This document shows, piece by piece, positions 24,627 through 37,936 of a DNA stretch of 64,000 nucleotides (within the stretch, counting starts at the first letter, position 1; the number at the start of each line of letters is the position of its first letter). Source of the stretch: Ectocarpus siliculosus. Its lineage: Eukaryota; Sar; Phaeophyceae; Ectocarpales; Ectocarpaceae. Made by a program: the position numbers and the translations under genes. Location: the NCBI GenBank assembly GCA_000310025.1, contig FN648398.1, positions 125,548-189,547 of the forward strand. Reading direction: 5' to 3'. Below the pieces are notes generated by a model. It searched no databases, was not told the DNA's origin, and saw nothing but the letters and a program-made list of their open reading frames with translations.

Positions 24627-27600
24627 AGTGCGGAGAAACGAGGTGGTGAGAGAGAGGATCTTAACCGGCATAGTCCGACTAGGGTTCTTTGGCGATCACG
24701 GCGCTCGAAAGGGCGGTTTGGCCGCGCACGAGCTTGACTCCCTTTGTCGGACCAGGCTTGTCGAGAGCTTGACCGCCTTAGTGTGACCGGGGTCTTCGGC
24801 TATCGCAGCGTCCAAAAGGACGGATAGGCCGCGCAAGACGTGAAGTGTGTTGAGACGAAACTGGCCCCGTGCGCGGATGACGCGTGTGTGTGGACCTCCC
24901 GGCAGTTATCGCACGGATTCCAACTCTCGGTGCGATTTGTTGCCCGAGAATTGCGAGAGCGCAAGGGGAGCAAACGCAGCGCTGCGGCTGACAGCATAGA
25001 GGGGTTGCGTCAAGCGTAGAGATGAGGGGGGGCACGAGGGTATGATCGTTAGTGTCGTGCCTCTCTTGAGTATGGGTAGCACGGTTAGAGTAGGAGGGGC
25101 CGTGGAGCCTCCTGTCTTTAGCAGCAACACACCGCACGCAGCAGTATATACAACGTGGCAACGCTTCGTTGGCCTGAGGGCAGCGGAAAACGGAGCTCAA
25201 CACGCCAGATAGAGAAATATTCAAGGCGACACAACAAATGTCGGTATAGATGATACCGCTGTAACTGTCGTGAGAATTAGCAGCTTATTATGTATTGTGC
25301 CGGGCAGGCGATCGGTTAGTGTATGAACGAACGAACGTGGTCTTGATGTGTTTGACGGCTGAGAGGCTTTCGATGTTTTTTCGATTACTTGTAAGTGATT
25401 TTAAGGGTGGTGGTGTTTGTGGTTGCTATCTCTAGGGGCGGTCGCCGTTGAGTACGTAATGTACCGTGGTGTTGCTGTTTGACTCCACGCGTCGGGAGGG
25501 TAGAAAGAAGACCTGATTTCTTGCGAAAATGGTGGACAACGACGCACCAAAAAATGTAGCGTAGCTCAGTCGGGCGCATTGTGGCGTGGCTCGATGTTGA
25601 AGCGTATTCAGTTGTACTTCACGGGCACGTCAATGCAACCGCAGCAAGAAGAGTGGTTCAGCGTGCTCGGTTTCGCTTTCGCGTGTGTTGGGGTTCTCGA
25701 CATCCCCCCGTGTGTATGTTCATTTGTGTACTACTGCTGCTGTAGAGGGGTTTTGACTTCAATACCATTATTGTACAAGCCTACTCTGTCTGATGACGGC
25801 GTTTCGAAAATTTAGCGACACGTTTGGCGTTGTTCGTCTCGATGCTCTCTGTTGTTGTTCTTGTGGTGAAAACAACGTTCCCAGCACAGCCTTAGTCTTC
25901 CCTCGCCGTAAAGCTCCTCCCGACATGAGAGAGCTGGGAGAGAACGTGGAGGGAGGAGAGCGACATGATGAGGCGTGCCTTCGGAAACGGAGGACTGGCG
26001 AGAGAGAAGGGGCACAATAGAATAAGGAAATAAATAGCTACAGCAGTGTGCCTTGTCAGCGGATTTTTTCGTTGTACTGCATGTCAACATCACTGCAACG
26101 AATCGCGTTAGTTTTTTATCGATGAACAGCAGCACCAGTCGATCTGTTCGGTTGCTTCAACGCTGAAGTCGTGTTGACCCCGAAGACGTAGGAAGGAGAA
26201 CTTTAGGCCTAGACTTCTTGCGAACTTCCTCCTCGTGGCTCGTTCTATGCACAAAAAACATTCCAACTTGAAACTTTCGGCACTTATTTATTTGCATAAT
26301 TATATGCCTACTAACTGCGCAGTCTACATCCCTCCGTCCAAACATGAAAAAGGGACGCTATTTATTCCCTCGGTCTGTCTGTGGTGCAATGGCACGAGGA
26401 GAGGAAGTCGGCAGTGAGAGTAGATGAGCATTATTATTAGCATTTCGTTAGTGTCATTATCAACCTTCCATTCACGCGGAACATCTTGCTTGCTGTTTGT
26501 TGTATTGTATGCACACTACGTATGTAATACAAAAAAGCACGGGGGTGATGATTGGGGGAGGATGTTTTCCGAAGACATTCACTCGTTGGCTTTCCGACTC
26601 GGAGGGGGGGGGGGGCGGACTCTTACGAGTTGTGAGAAATCCGCGGGTCATCACTGCTGGGGAATTTTGAATTTTGCCTATCCTGGAAAGTGAAGCTCTT
26701 TGGATTATCTAGGAATTTGAATCCAAGTGTAAAATAATCACCCTACAACACACAGCAGTAAACGCCCTGGATGCAGCAAGACGAGCCAGAGAGAAGCGAG
26801 AAGCACAGGAAGGAGTCTGTTGTTGTGGATGATGGATCATACCTTTTTGGGACGGGGATTTGCGGATTTGACAACGAGCCAGAGAGAAGCAGGAAGGACT
26901 AGATACCTTTGGGGGGGGAATTTGCGAATTTACCGATCATAAGGTTCCACAATGTATTTAGTGAGTGGTGCACGTTGCTCTTTTCGGCGTACGGATGGAT
27001 GGGGGTGAGACACACAAGAAGAAGAAGCAGAAGAAGAGGAGAGCTGACGACAAAGAAAGAGAGGTGGTGAAAAAAAAAATAGGTGTTTGTTGTTGACACC
27101 TCGGCTTTGGTGCGTTCCGACAACAAAGAGAGGATGATTAACTGATGTCCAGAAAAATGGGGATGACAACACACTCATCGCCATCACCGCCGCCCCGTCT
27201 TTTATTTAGCCTGCAAAGATGTTTTCTCGAATTCCAACGAGCGGTCCATCTATCTATATATATGATCCATGATGAGCTACATGATGGTGCCTAAGAATTG
27301 AAAACCAAAATAAACCTGTGCCTGGGTGCAGCACTGAAATGAACTTGAACACGCACTCCTAGGTACCCCTTACCACCACGGAACCCCCAGCGAGTGAAAA
27401 AACAAAACGAAAGCTGTGCACAGCAGGCACAAGACACAGACACACTAGAAGGCCGGCGAGCCCCCACCACCACCGCAACAACGAGGGAGAGGGCGATCGC
27501 CTGGTTGCAGCACCTCGGCTCAACGTCGGGGCTCGAAAAGTCGCGCCGAATGCCCCCGCCCCGCCGCCTCGCTAGAATCTGCTCTCGACACAACAAGTCT

Positions 27601-27669
27601 AAAAAAACTAAGAACGCGGGAGAGATCGTTTGGGGTGACTCGAAAAAGAGACGACTTTTAGTCGCTTGA
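24627..27669. other. Spacer between the chromatin gene and the RING gene
   Basis: Contains the 3' UTR of the upstream gene and the promoter and 5' UTR of the RING gene. I found no exon with homology. TAGCGTAGCTCAGTCGG at about 25556 looks like a tRNA A-box but has no B-box partner. A G-run lies at about 26606-26618. Copies of the TACTGCTG/CAGCAGTA motif lie at about 25732 and 26753. Confidence 0.45.
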
Positions 27670-30600
27670 ATGCCTGCCACCACTCCCAGAGAGAGAGGAG
27701 CAAGGCGTGTCCGCACGAAGGCAGCTCAGCGGAGGCCATCCGGGGGTAGCGACTCACTGGCTGCCTCGCATGCGGAGCCGGCGCCGGCGTTCAACGCGGG
27801 CATCAACCCGCTGTACGGGTCGGGGATGTCGCCGGAGGCGGGGGCAGAGGCAGCGAGAATAAGGTCAGCGACGGCAGCGAGAGAAGCATCGGCGGCATCA
27901 TCATCATCATCGCAACCGCAACAACAACCGCGGGCGGCCGCCGCTGCGCGGGCTGCTCGCACCCGGGCCGCCTCCCCTCAGTCGACCCTCACGGCGTCAA
28001 CGACTCAGAGCACGGGAAGCGCGAGGCTTGCCAGCAGGCCGCAGGGGGTAGCTGCTCCTGCTGCAAAGGCAACGACGACAGCAGGAGCGAAAAAGCAGCC
28101 TCAGGAGACGAGGAGCGCGCCGGCCTCCCGCAACGGCAGCATCAACAAGGGCAGCAGCGGCAACAACAACAACAACAACAACAACAAGGGGGACTTCGTG
28201 CCGGCCCCGCTGGTGCCCGCGCTGCTGGCGCCCGTGCCGCCGCCGCCGGCGAAGCGGAGAGCCGCGGCGGACGTCGAGGCGGGAGAAGCCGGAGAGGTGC
28301 TGGAGGATGCCCCGGACAAGACCCTCATGGAGATGCTCCAGACGTACCTCAAGAAGCAGGACCTGTACACGCGGATCGTGCTGGTGGTGGTGCTGCTCGT
28401 GCTGGCCGGCGGGGTGCTCGGGGCGTACGTGGTGATGCTCTGGTCCGCCATCTCTGAGGAGAGCGTTAAGTACACCGTGCTCGTGTCTGTCTTCAGCGTC
28501 GTGCTCTTCTGGGTTCTCTGGAAGGTACGATGAGAAAAAATGAGTACTCACTGGCGTTTTGTTTTTGTTACTGGAATTTAGAGTTTGCGGATGGGCACAC
28601 ACTAAAAGGTGAAAGAGGAAAATTGTAGTTTGATCATTATCCGCTGAACCTGCTCCGAGCTTCAGCATATGGAATGATGCCATGAACCCCACACACGCCT
28701 CTGCTGTGTTGATGGCCTTCGAAAGCGTGACTCGGTTGTCGAACTCTTTTGTCCCCCGGGCCATCAATACAACCCTGTCGAGCAAATCACCCCATAGCCT
28801 CCTTCCCTCTTTTATTTCTTTTTTTTTCGCCAGCTGTACCGGTATGTAAATACCCTCAACATGTTTGTACGTATAGGAGAAACGAGCTTGACTTTTTGGC
28901 CTGTCTTGGCATGGCACGTGATATGCGGCTGCCAGAGGCTCCATAGTTTGGGGAAAGAGGGGCCAATTATGGGCGAATTGTCTGCTGGGATGCTATTGGA
29001 GTATTTCTCTTGTTGGGACGACGGGCAGGGGGGGCTTTTTTGTGACAGGTGCAGCGTCATACGCATAACCTATAATAGGTGAACGGTATCTAGTTACCCC
29101 TTGCGGTTTGTTTTTCGCGGCTTCTCTCCGAGGTGCGTTGGGCGTCGAAGCTGGCTGTCCATGCCATGCTACATACATAGCGCCAGGATGCAACACACAG
29201 CCGATTGGAGTCCTCTTCTTATCAGCTGCTAGGGTAGACAAACGTATTCTACCCCTCTAACACCAGTAGCTGGCCTGTACAAATGGCCTATGTATGCTAG
29301 GTACAAGCTACGCTGGTACGTCGTCGCTGCTTTCAACGATCAGGCCCAAGTGATGTACCATGCTACAACGGATTTATTGGTCCATCTACAACCCGTCCAC
29401 GCACACATGGGTGTATCCGTTCATTTTTTTGCCGGTGGTGCTACGGGGTGCATCTCGTGTAATGGCCCGAGACACGCGCGTGCTGCTGAAGATATCCTCT
29501 TGATGTGGGAAGCATTACAATAATGGGTAGTCTTTATGTGTGTGTTTTTATTATTCCTTAATATTATGACCCCGCAGCGGCACCAGCAGTTATTTTTTTT
29601 TTTTTTTTCTTAATATGACACAACGAATCCATCTCTATTATAGAAAAAGAGTCTGAGACAGATTAGCAATGAATTCATAGCGTCAGAAAGTACCTGTGTC
29701 TACGGTTTCCCAGATAGCATATTTTGTATTGTTGTTTCTTGTCAGCAAACAAACTCGGGATGTCTATGTGGTCTCTCTCTTCTTGGTGTACGTTTGTACT
29801 CATGTTCAGTCCGGTAGGATTCATGGCTCCGTGCTGTATCCTGGTATATGCACGTGTGCACTCTTACAGTAGTACTTAAGTTCGGTGGCGGCCGGGTTCC
29901 TTCGTTGCCACCGATCATCCGGGAACGCATGATGCCAACTGCGACGTGTACTACTGCTGTACATTGTAGATGTGTAAAACATTTAATTATTCTGCCTTGA
30001 TCATAATAATGGTATGCCACGCCAAAACACACTTCTGTTGAGAAAGCCCCTCTTCCGTTGACAACATTACACCCCCCATGCCGCATCTTTACGAACATTA
30101 ACTGTTTGCTGCTGCTGCCGTTCATTGTAACGTGTCGTGTTAGAAGGCTTTGAAGTATTATCGCATGCGATGTATGCATGTTATTTCACACAACAGAGCA
30201 AAAAAGAATATTGTACAGAAATGTAGTTCGCGGCAGGTCAGGAATGGTACTCGTTTTCACTTTTCCTACCGCTTGATTTACAGCAGTGTAAAATTGCCAG
30301 GTACCCAACTTGCCTGTGTGCATTGTGTATTGTAGTGTTGTATGCATAGCTACTCCGAGACAAATTCTCGTTCAGAGACATCGACGGGAAGAATGTGCAA
30401 GTATTGACAGCACTACACAGTTGACCTACGGAGTTGCTGGCTGTACCGAGTCTGAATGGTCCAACCACTGAGGAACCGGTGAATCCAGCTATATGCATAG
30501 CTCCCCCCACTTTTTTTTTTTTTCCGTCCGCCCTCTGCACAAGACGTCTTGGATGAGACAGACACACATCCTAGTGACACAAGACACACGTCTAGGTCAA

Positions 30601-33600
30601 GCTCATGTCCTACAGCAAGACGTCTTGGATGAGACAGACACACATCCTAGTGACACAAGACACACGTCTAGGTCAAGCTCATGTCCTACAGCATGTAGTA
30701 CTACACTGCACGCTGGTTTGACCTGTTGTGCATTCCTTTCTCTTTTTTTGTGGTCGAGCCATGTGCCATGTATTTGTGACCCGCCCCTCGGGGTCTCCAT
30801 CTATTATGTATTCCACAGCAGCCTCTCTCCTGTTACAATGTACAAGTATAATTTAGCAGTCCGTTTTTTTAGCTTTACTGCTGCACCGTGCACGGGGCAT
30901 CTATTTTTACAAATGCAGTAAACATCGATAGAGTGAGTGCCCTCCCGGAAGTCGTACATGTAGAAACAAAACGAAACATACACTAATAGAAAAATGTACG
31001 TACGTGATTCACACATCAAAGGAGAGTTGTATCGGGTACGCCGCAGGAGAACGAGTGTTGCGTTGACCCAATTTGCACCTATGCATAGCTAATTGCTCTA
31101 ACTCGGTCAATATTTCAAGTAAAAAAAGGTGGAACGGGTACGCCCCCCCCGCACGCACAGAATGTTCCGTGCAACTTATGGATACCGCAGCGCTACTGCC
31201 GAGGCTTAGTGCATACTCATTCTAGAGCCGCCGTAATTTATTCCGGTCCTGGCCGATGAAATTCTTTGGCAGCAGCAGCTGCTGCAGATCTCGTGCGCAC
31301 TTGTTACTGCCGAGGTGCTCCTCCTGTCAGTCCTGGTGTGTGTTTTCTACAGCTTCTCTTTCCCCCTTTCATTGTCGCGTGAGGATGATCGAATTCCACG
31401 GTCACGAATAGTCTCCTATGCTCTATTACCGAGGCATGTCACCACACTGAAGATGAAAATGAAGGTTGCCCTCTCATCCTGCATTGCACTTCTTGGCACG
31501 GTGCTGCGGCAGTCAGATCTGTTTGTGTTGGGCACTGCTAGATGTAGAACGATCGCCCATGAATGCCTGCGTATATTTCTGCAACGAGCGTGTGCGCATG
31601 AGGTCGCCCAGCCGTCCCCCGCACTCTGTTTTTTGCAACCATGTGCATCACAACCCCCCCCCCCCCCTTTTTTTTTGTCAATTCTTTTGGATAAAATAGT
31701 CCCCAGAACATAGCATATTGTGAATTCATCTACCGTGCTAAACATACACACGTGCTGTCAAATTGTCTGCTGCTTTGCTCCAACTACAGTATTGCTTCAG
31801 CGGCGATCAGAAGCTTCAGGATCAGTCTCAGATCGCGCAGGACATCGCCACCCTGTACGCCGCGATACCCGATCACACCGCCGTCAAAGGTGTTTCGGAG
31901 AAGGGCCGGGCGCAGTTTACGGACTTCAAGTACGAGAAGTCGGAGGTGGGTCTTGGTATCCCCCTAGTGCCAGGTGGCGACGGAAAGAGAGGGAGGAAGG
32001 CGACACGCTGTCTTTCTCCGCCGATCCCGCTCGCTTGATGTCGCTGCTGTTGGGAAAGAAGTTGTGGATTCCGTCGCTCCTCGGGGTCGTTGTTGCGCTA
32101 ATTTCGTAGGTGTGTAGACTTGTACATCTCGTTTGTGAGCGGGGGTTCCGTAGTTTCATAAGTGGGGTTGCGGGTGCCAGGTGACATCGACCGAGTCGGA
32201 GTGATTTCTTTTAGGAAGGAAGAGTTCCGAACGCTTTTATCGGCTTGGGGGGGGGGGGGGGCAGGCGGCGCGATGCCCGGGCGGCTTGGCCAGCGTTGGA
32301 GTACGTTGGACCATCTGCCCGATGTTGTACGATTGGGCTGCCAATGCTTGCTTCACCGACGATTCGCCGCCGCCGTTTAAGCGAAACGCAACAGTGGGCT
32401 CTCGAAGCAGCCCCTCCGGATTGGTCGTCACGGAAATCTTCTCCCGCAGTCATCCCTGTCGCGATCCTGACCTGTGCTAGATACGGGGAGGGAGGGGTAT
32501 CACTTAACATCGATTCGCGGGCATGGTGTAATGAAGTGGGGCGGGCTCTTTAGATTCCCGGTTTTGTTCAAGAGGCATGATTCCTCCAGAAGGATAGTAC
32601 ATGTTGTCGACGTGCAGATTATGAAGCTGAAGCAAGACACGAAGTTAACCCCCTCCCTCACCCCCTCGCTTTCAGATGATGTTCACTGCTGTGACGGATG
32701 ACGGGGTGAGTCTGGGGTCCGAGCGGGGCTCAGAGCTGATGATGGACGGAGCTGACCCTTCCTGCCCGCTGTGCAACAAGTGAGTGCTCTCGTTTTTTTT
32801 TTTTTTTTTTTTTTTTATTGCTTTTTTTTTACAGAATTGCGAACGCTGGTGTCTTTTTTTTTTGTCATTCTGAGAGTTGCCACTGAAGGAGTAAGCTGCT
32901 TGTCTGGTGATGTTGCAGCGTCGCGCTGGCGAGAGCGCGCGGTAGTTTCATTGCGTAGGGACGGCGCATCGAAAAGCTGTTTGGTGTCGCGTGTCGCGTG
33001 TCTTCTGCGGTACAGTGATCTGTTCGACTACAATTCTCGTGGTTGCAGTGTAAGTTCGGGGAAGATTTTTTTCTTGTCGTTGTCCATGGAAGTTGCCATC
33101 GAGACACACCCGGATCTTGGAAGAACCTGGGATTCTGCATGAGGCGTTGCTGGTGCTGTCTTGAAACTGCGAGGGGCTCTCGGGAGCAAGCAATAGTGCA
33201 ATTCAATTGCTCGTTCGTTGTAGACGGTCACTGCTGTATCTGTGACCTCAGAGCAGTTCTTGGTGTTGTCGAGCGCACGCTCGCGTGAGGTCGTCATTGT
33301 TGATGGCCATGAGTATCCACCATGTTGACGTGATCCACGAGACCGGCAAAGATTCAGAACCGGTTCAAGTCGTAGATGCGTCGACAACTACGGTGGGAAC
33401 CCGGCCCAAAAGCGTATCTAGTAGGGCCACCCAAGCGTTCGTGCCGGTTGACATTGTTCCGAATTCGGCACTATTTAGTCACTGATAACCCGTTCTTTGC
33501 GTGATATCACTGATCACCCATGCGTCGTGCGGAGAAGGCTTTGGTCTAGATGACACTTACCTGGCCGCGTGACACGACAGTTTATTTTTGAGGGCTGGGA

Positions 33601-35634
33601 TAACCTGGATGCCTACAATATCTGCATGTGCGACATTTCAGACTGCGCGTGCGCCCCACTGAATTGAAACTTGACCCCGCCTGGTCTCTTAACTCGCATG
33701 GCCCTCTTTCTCTTGTCTCGCTATTCTCCAGAGCGTACGTGGAAGGGGCCGAGCTATGCCTCCTCCCGTGCCTGCACGTGTTCCACAAGACGTGCATCAA
33801 CAAGTGGTGCAACCGGCACATCGTGTGCCCGCTCTGCAAGCGCCACCTCGAGGCCGCGGAGCCCCTCCACACCCTCACCGCTTCTTACAACCACCCCGGT
33901 GGCAACGCTGTGCAGTCGGAGCCTGGCCACCGCGGCTACGGCAATGGCCATCAGCGGCACCAGTGGCGCGGGGTGCTCGGGAACACGGCTCCCGGGCCAG
34001 CGAGTGCGCACGGCAGCGAGAGGGGGCTGGGGGGGACCAGGTCGGAGGACGGCATGTGGAACGACCGTGTCCTTAACGCGGCGCAGCAGCAGCAGATGGG
34101 CGGGAAGCACAACCGGGTGACCTCCTTCAGCTCGGAGACGAGGAGGTCGAACAACGCGCGCGGGCGACCCGGGGAACGGGTGGGGTCGGGGCGCGGCGGG
34201 GGTCCCCCCCACTCGAGCTCGGCGGGAGCGGGCATGGGCCCGCAGCGCCCCCAGAGCGTAAGCGGCTCGGCGGGCTGGCAGCAGCAACAGCAGCAGAACC
34301 ACCGCCTGCAGAGGAAGCGGTCGTCTTCCTTCACGACAGCCACTGAGCAGCAGCGGGGCCGGGGAGGGTCCGGTCGCGTCGCGCACGGCACCGCGAGACA
34401 TCGGTCGAGCGCGGGCAGCCTGGCCCGCGGCGACTTGAGCACCAGCCCTCGCTCGAGGTCCGACCTAGGGGTTGGGTCGAGGGACGCGGAGAACATGCGG
34501 GCGAACTCGGACGCCATGCTCAGCCGGCACGCGAGCCGGAGGAACAACGGGGCCGGCGGGACGAAGACGTTGACGATGAAGCCCATGTTCCACGATGACA
34601 CCGGCGGGACGGAGGCCTGGGACGCGGATGGCGGCGGTGGCGGGGCCGAGGAGGTCAAGGGGGAGCCCGGTAGGAGGATGGCCGCTATTGCATCAGCGCC
34701 CGGTAGGTCGGGTTTGCATTCGAGCCGGCAGGGCCCGGCGGTCATCACGGTCCACAAGGTGCAGCAGAATACCCGGAGCAGTAGCGGCGGCGGCCGGAGG
34801 AGGCCTCGGAGGGAGTCTGGCGGAGGGCGGAGGGACTCAGCGCGGTGGTCGGGCGGAGAGAGCGAGTCGGACGTCGGCGGCGGCGGCGGCGGCGAGCGCG
34901 TGTTCAGCAGCAGGCGCATTGCGCACGAGGACGATAGCCCCGAGGACGACGAGGTCACCACGAAGGCCCTCACATACGCCCCCCGCAAGTCCCGTGCGAC
35001 CGCAAAGGACAAGAAGGACCCCGGCCACCGCCGCCAATCGTCCACCGGCAGCACCTCGGCGGAGGAGTTCGGCGGGGGCGGCGGAGGCGGTTCCTCCAAG
35101 AAGTCCCGTCGCCGGCCTTCGATACCGGGCTCGAAGTCGGGGTCCGGCAATCAGAGCGCGATCGCCACCGCCGCGGCGACCGCCGAGGCGGTGTCGAAGC
35201 TCCTCGGCCGGTCCACGCCGGAGGACCGTTCCGCGTCGGTGGCGGCGGCGAACGTGGGCGCGAGGCGGTCCTCGATAACGTCGGACGGGTACAGCGACGG
35301 GGACAGCGGCTCGGACGCGAGGGCGTCGTCCCGGCGGAATAGCCGGGGATCGTCCTCTTCGGTTCGTGCAGGCGGCAGCAAGAGAACCGTCCACCCGCAG
35401 CAGCCCCAGCAGTCGCAGCAGCCCCAGCAGCCGCAGCAGCAGCCGCAGCAACTGAAGAACACCCCGACGAAGACGGGACCGGTGACGAAGGGCACCCCGG
35501 CCCCGCCTATGGCCGCCGCCAGGGTGGCGACGTGGAACTCCACCTCGGCGGCGCTGGCCCCGACGGTGGATGTGTCGCAGTCTCTCTCGATGAGCGAGAC
35601 CGAGTGCTCCGGTCCCGGTTCGAATCCGGCAGCA

Positions 35635-35670
<36 letters not shown>

Positions 35671-37936
35671 GCAGGAGAAGGAGCGGCAGGAGAAGGAGGA
35701 GGAGGAGGAGGAACGCAGGGAGAAGCAGACGCTGCCGCGCCCGAGGCGGGAGTCGGCGTGGGGTCGTCGCCAAGCGCGGAGATGAAGGGGAGCGGCGGCC
35801 GGGGGTGGAGCTTCAAGATCCCGGCTTCCGTGGGCAGTGCCGAGTTTTTTGGATTGGGGTCTTCGGTGCCCGGCACGAGGAAGAACTCGGCGGACGCGGC
35901 GGCGGCCGCCGCGACGGGGGCGGGGGCGGGGGCGGAGGGGGACTCGGACAGGGAGCGTGACGGATCCTCATCCCGGTCCTCGTCGTTGAGGGTAAGGGTG
36001 CTTTCCGGAAGGAAATCGGGGTCCGGGAAGGTCGGGGCTCCGACGGGCCGCCTGTTCGGGTCGAGCACCGCGCGCGTCGGGAGGCCACCGGGCAACAGCA
36101 CTTCCGGCGAGGCGGGTGCTTCGGGCGTGGAGGCGGCGGGCGAGCACACCGGCGGTGGCATCGGTTCCTTGCGGTCGTCGAACTCCGTGCAGGTGAGCTT
36201 GGTGCTGTGTAGGACAATGCGTGTTTTGTGTCGAGTCTCTGGTACTGGTAGGTGTGTGCCGACACGTGTTGCGTTTGCGCGTCGGCATGTTTTTGTAACG
36301 GTTTTGGAGGGGGTGCGTCTCGAGGCCGGTAAACAGCGACCCCGAAAAAGCCATTCAAATGCAAGGCTTTGCCACCGCAATGTTCGTGCTCGCGAGATCG
36401 ATCGTGAAGTTTAACCGGAGAGGCTTCGATGTTCATCACGCCACCGACAGAATCCTAATTGCCATAGACACGGTGCGGGATGTCTTGGCCTACCTAATTC
36501 TTTTGTGGTCCGTGGCTATGGCATGGCAAGGGGGGTCGTTGCTGTTGGTGGAACCACACCGCGACGGGGCCCGCTTGACTCTCGCTCACGCTTTGTGTGC
36601 TCGAAAGGTTGCGTAAAGTGGGCATTGTAGTTGAGCTCACATATGTGTAAAGCGCATCATCTTCTTCTTGCCGTGTTGTTCTTCTTCCCCCGTGCCCTTA
36701 CCAGAATGAAGTGTGAAAGTGGCAGTAGTGTTCTTTCATCAGAAATGAACTGTGGAAGGAGGCGGTGGTAATCTCCCACCAGAATGCAACTTGATTTTTG
36801 CGCCGGTAGTGTAGTGCCGGTGCTGCCGTTGCTGGCGAGCCCCCCTTGTTAACCTTGCCCACCACGCTTGGTGCCGTTTGAACCGCGACCCCCTCCCCTC
36901 CCCTCCCCTCCCCGTTCAGGCGCTGATCCAGACGTACGAGAAGAAGGAACGCTCCAGCTCGGACGAGAAGGCTCCGACCGCCCAACGGGAGGAGTGGCCG
37001 TTACCGGCACCGACCACCTCATCCACGGAGGGGAAGAGGAGACTCAGCAAGACTGTTGGCAGCAGGTGAGAGCGCGTAGCTCATGTATGCTGCCGCTGCT
37101 GCTTCAGGCCGGCCATCCTTTGAGCCAGGAAGAATGTCACTGCTCGGTTGCAAGCAAGCCCCCCGTTTTCTCATCTACAGACTCCCTATTCGCACATCCA
37201 GACCGAGCGGGCCCTCAACTAGGAAGCGTCAACGAAGCGTCAACGAAGTTGGGTTGTAGTAGAAGATCTAGTTTTTACCACTGGATTTCGTCGCTACCCG
37301 CGTCAAGCACAGGTTGTTGTTGCATAGGTAGGTAATGTTGTTTCGCGCAAGGTGCTCGGGCGCAGCTGTGTTTTTTAGCCAGCCCTGTTTTTGTTGTTTA
37401 CATATTTTCTCTGAAACCTTGGGTCTCTAATTTTACCGCGGAGTTTTTCTTGATTGCGGGTCCAAGCCGTTCCGTACACGTCTTCCCACATTACCCGGGA
37501 AGATTGATGGTCAAGTCGTTACCCGCGTGCTTTTAAAGGCGCCCTCCCTCCGGCTGCTGTACGCACGTCCTCCGAAAAAAAAAACTCTCCTGCCCATGGT
37601 GCTAGACGAAGGGGCACGGGATCAACCGCTAGAGACGAGCAAGCAGCAACGGAATCGGAGATCGATGAGGAGTACGTGGACCGACCCAAGCTCAGCTACA
37701 AGAAGAAGTCCTCGCGCAGCAGCGTTGCCCGGTCCGTTTTCGCCACAGCCGATGGCCCGCCCACCCAGAACGCGATACACGCGGTCCAGTTCAGGAGCGT
37801 TGGCGGCGGGAGGGGAGGCAAGGCGGGCGAGACTGACGGCGACTCGGACGGGGGGGGAGAGGACGACGATGAGCCTTACGAGCGGCCAAAGCTGTCGTAC
37901 GGGGGAGGGTTGCGTTCCGGGCCCTCTTCCCGCTGA
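27670..37936 (+). CDS. Predicted two-pass membrane RING-H2 finger protein (6 exons)
   Basis: Probably an E3 ubiquitin ligase anchored in a membrane. Exons are 27670-28524, 31790-31945, 32676-32779, 33732-36192, 36920-37065 and 37606-37936; phases match and give 1350 residues. An in-frame TGA directly precedes the ATG. Residues 1-230 are Ala/Ser/Gln-rich with a poly-Asn run. Two hydrophobic helices lie at about 236-257 and 268-284. The RING-H2 is at 367-407: CPLC, then CLLPCLHVFHKTC, then CPLC, with the canonical spacing C-X1-H-X2-H-X2-C-X10-C-X2-C, completed across an intron. About 900 disordered Gly/Ser/Arg-rich residues follow, with poly-Ala and Gln-Pro runs, and two RPKLSY motifs near the C-terminus. 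Joining exon 1 to exon 2 over a 3.3-kb intron is inferred from phase and splice sites. If wrong, exon 1 is a separate small membrane protein and the RING gene starts near 31763. Confidence 0.75.
29523..29568 (+). repeat. Dispersed repeat, copy 2 (in RING gene intron 1)
   Basis: AATGGGTAGTCTTTATGTGT, then a T-rich stretch ending ATTATTCCTTAA, matches the copies at 12325, 44360 (minus) and 51718. Confidence 0.6.
30541..30692 (+). repeat. Exact 76-bp tandem duplication in RING gene intron 1
   Basis: 30541-30616 and 30617-30692 read identically, each beginning AAGACGTCTTGGATGAGACA and ending CATGTCCTACAGC. The lack of divergence points to a recent duplication or an assembly or cloning slip. Confidence 0.9.

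Noticed and set aside
25556-25630. tRNA starting TAGCGTAGCTCAGTCGG
   Set aside because: Only the A-box region fits; there is no GGTTCGA-type B-box at the right distance.
27394-27669. 91-codon frame just upstream of the RING gene
   Set aside because: It ends at the TGA directly before the start codon and has no homology; more likely 5' UTR.
33951-36380. Long minus-strand frames (about 400 codons each) opposite the RING gene
   Set aside because: Shadows of the Gly/Ser/Arg-rich plus-strand exon; they show no domain and only complementary low-complexity runs.
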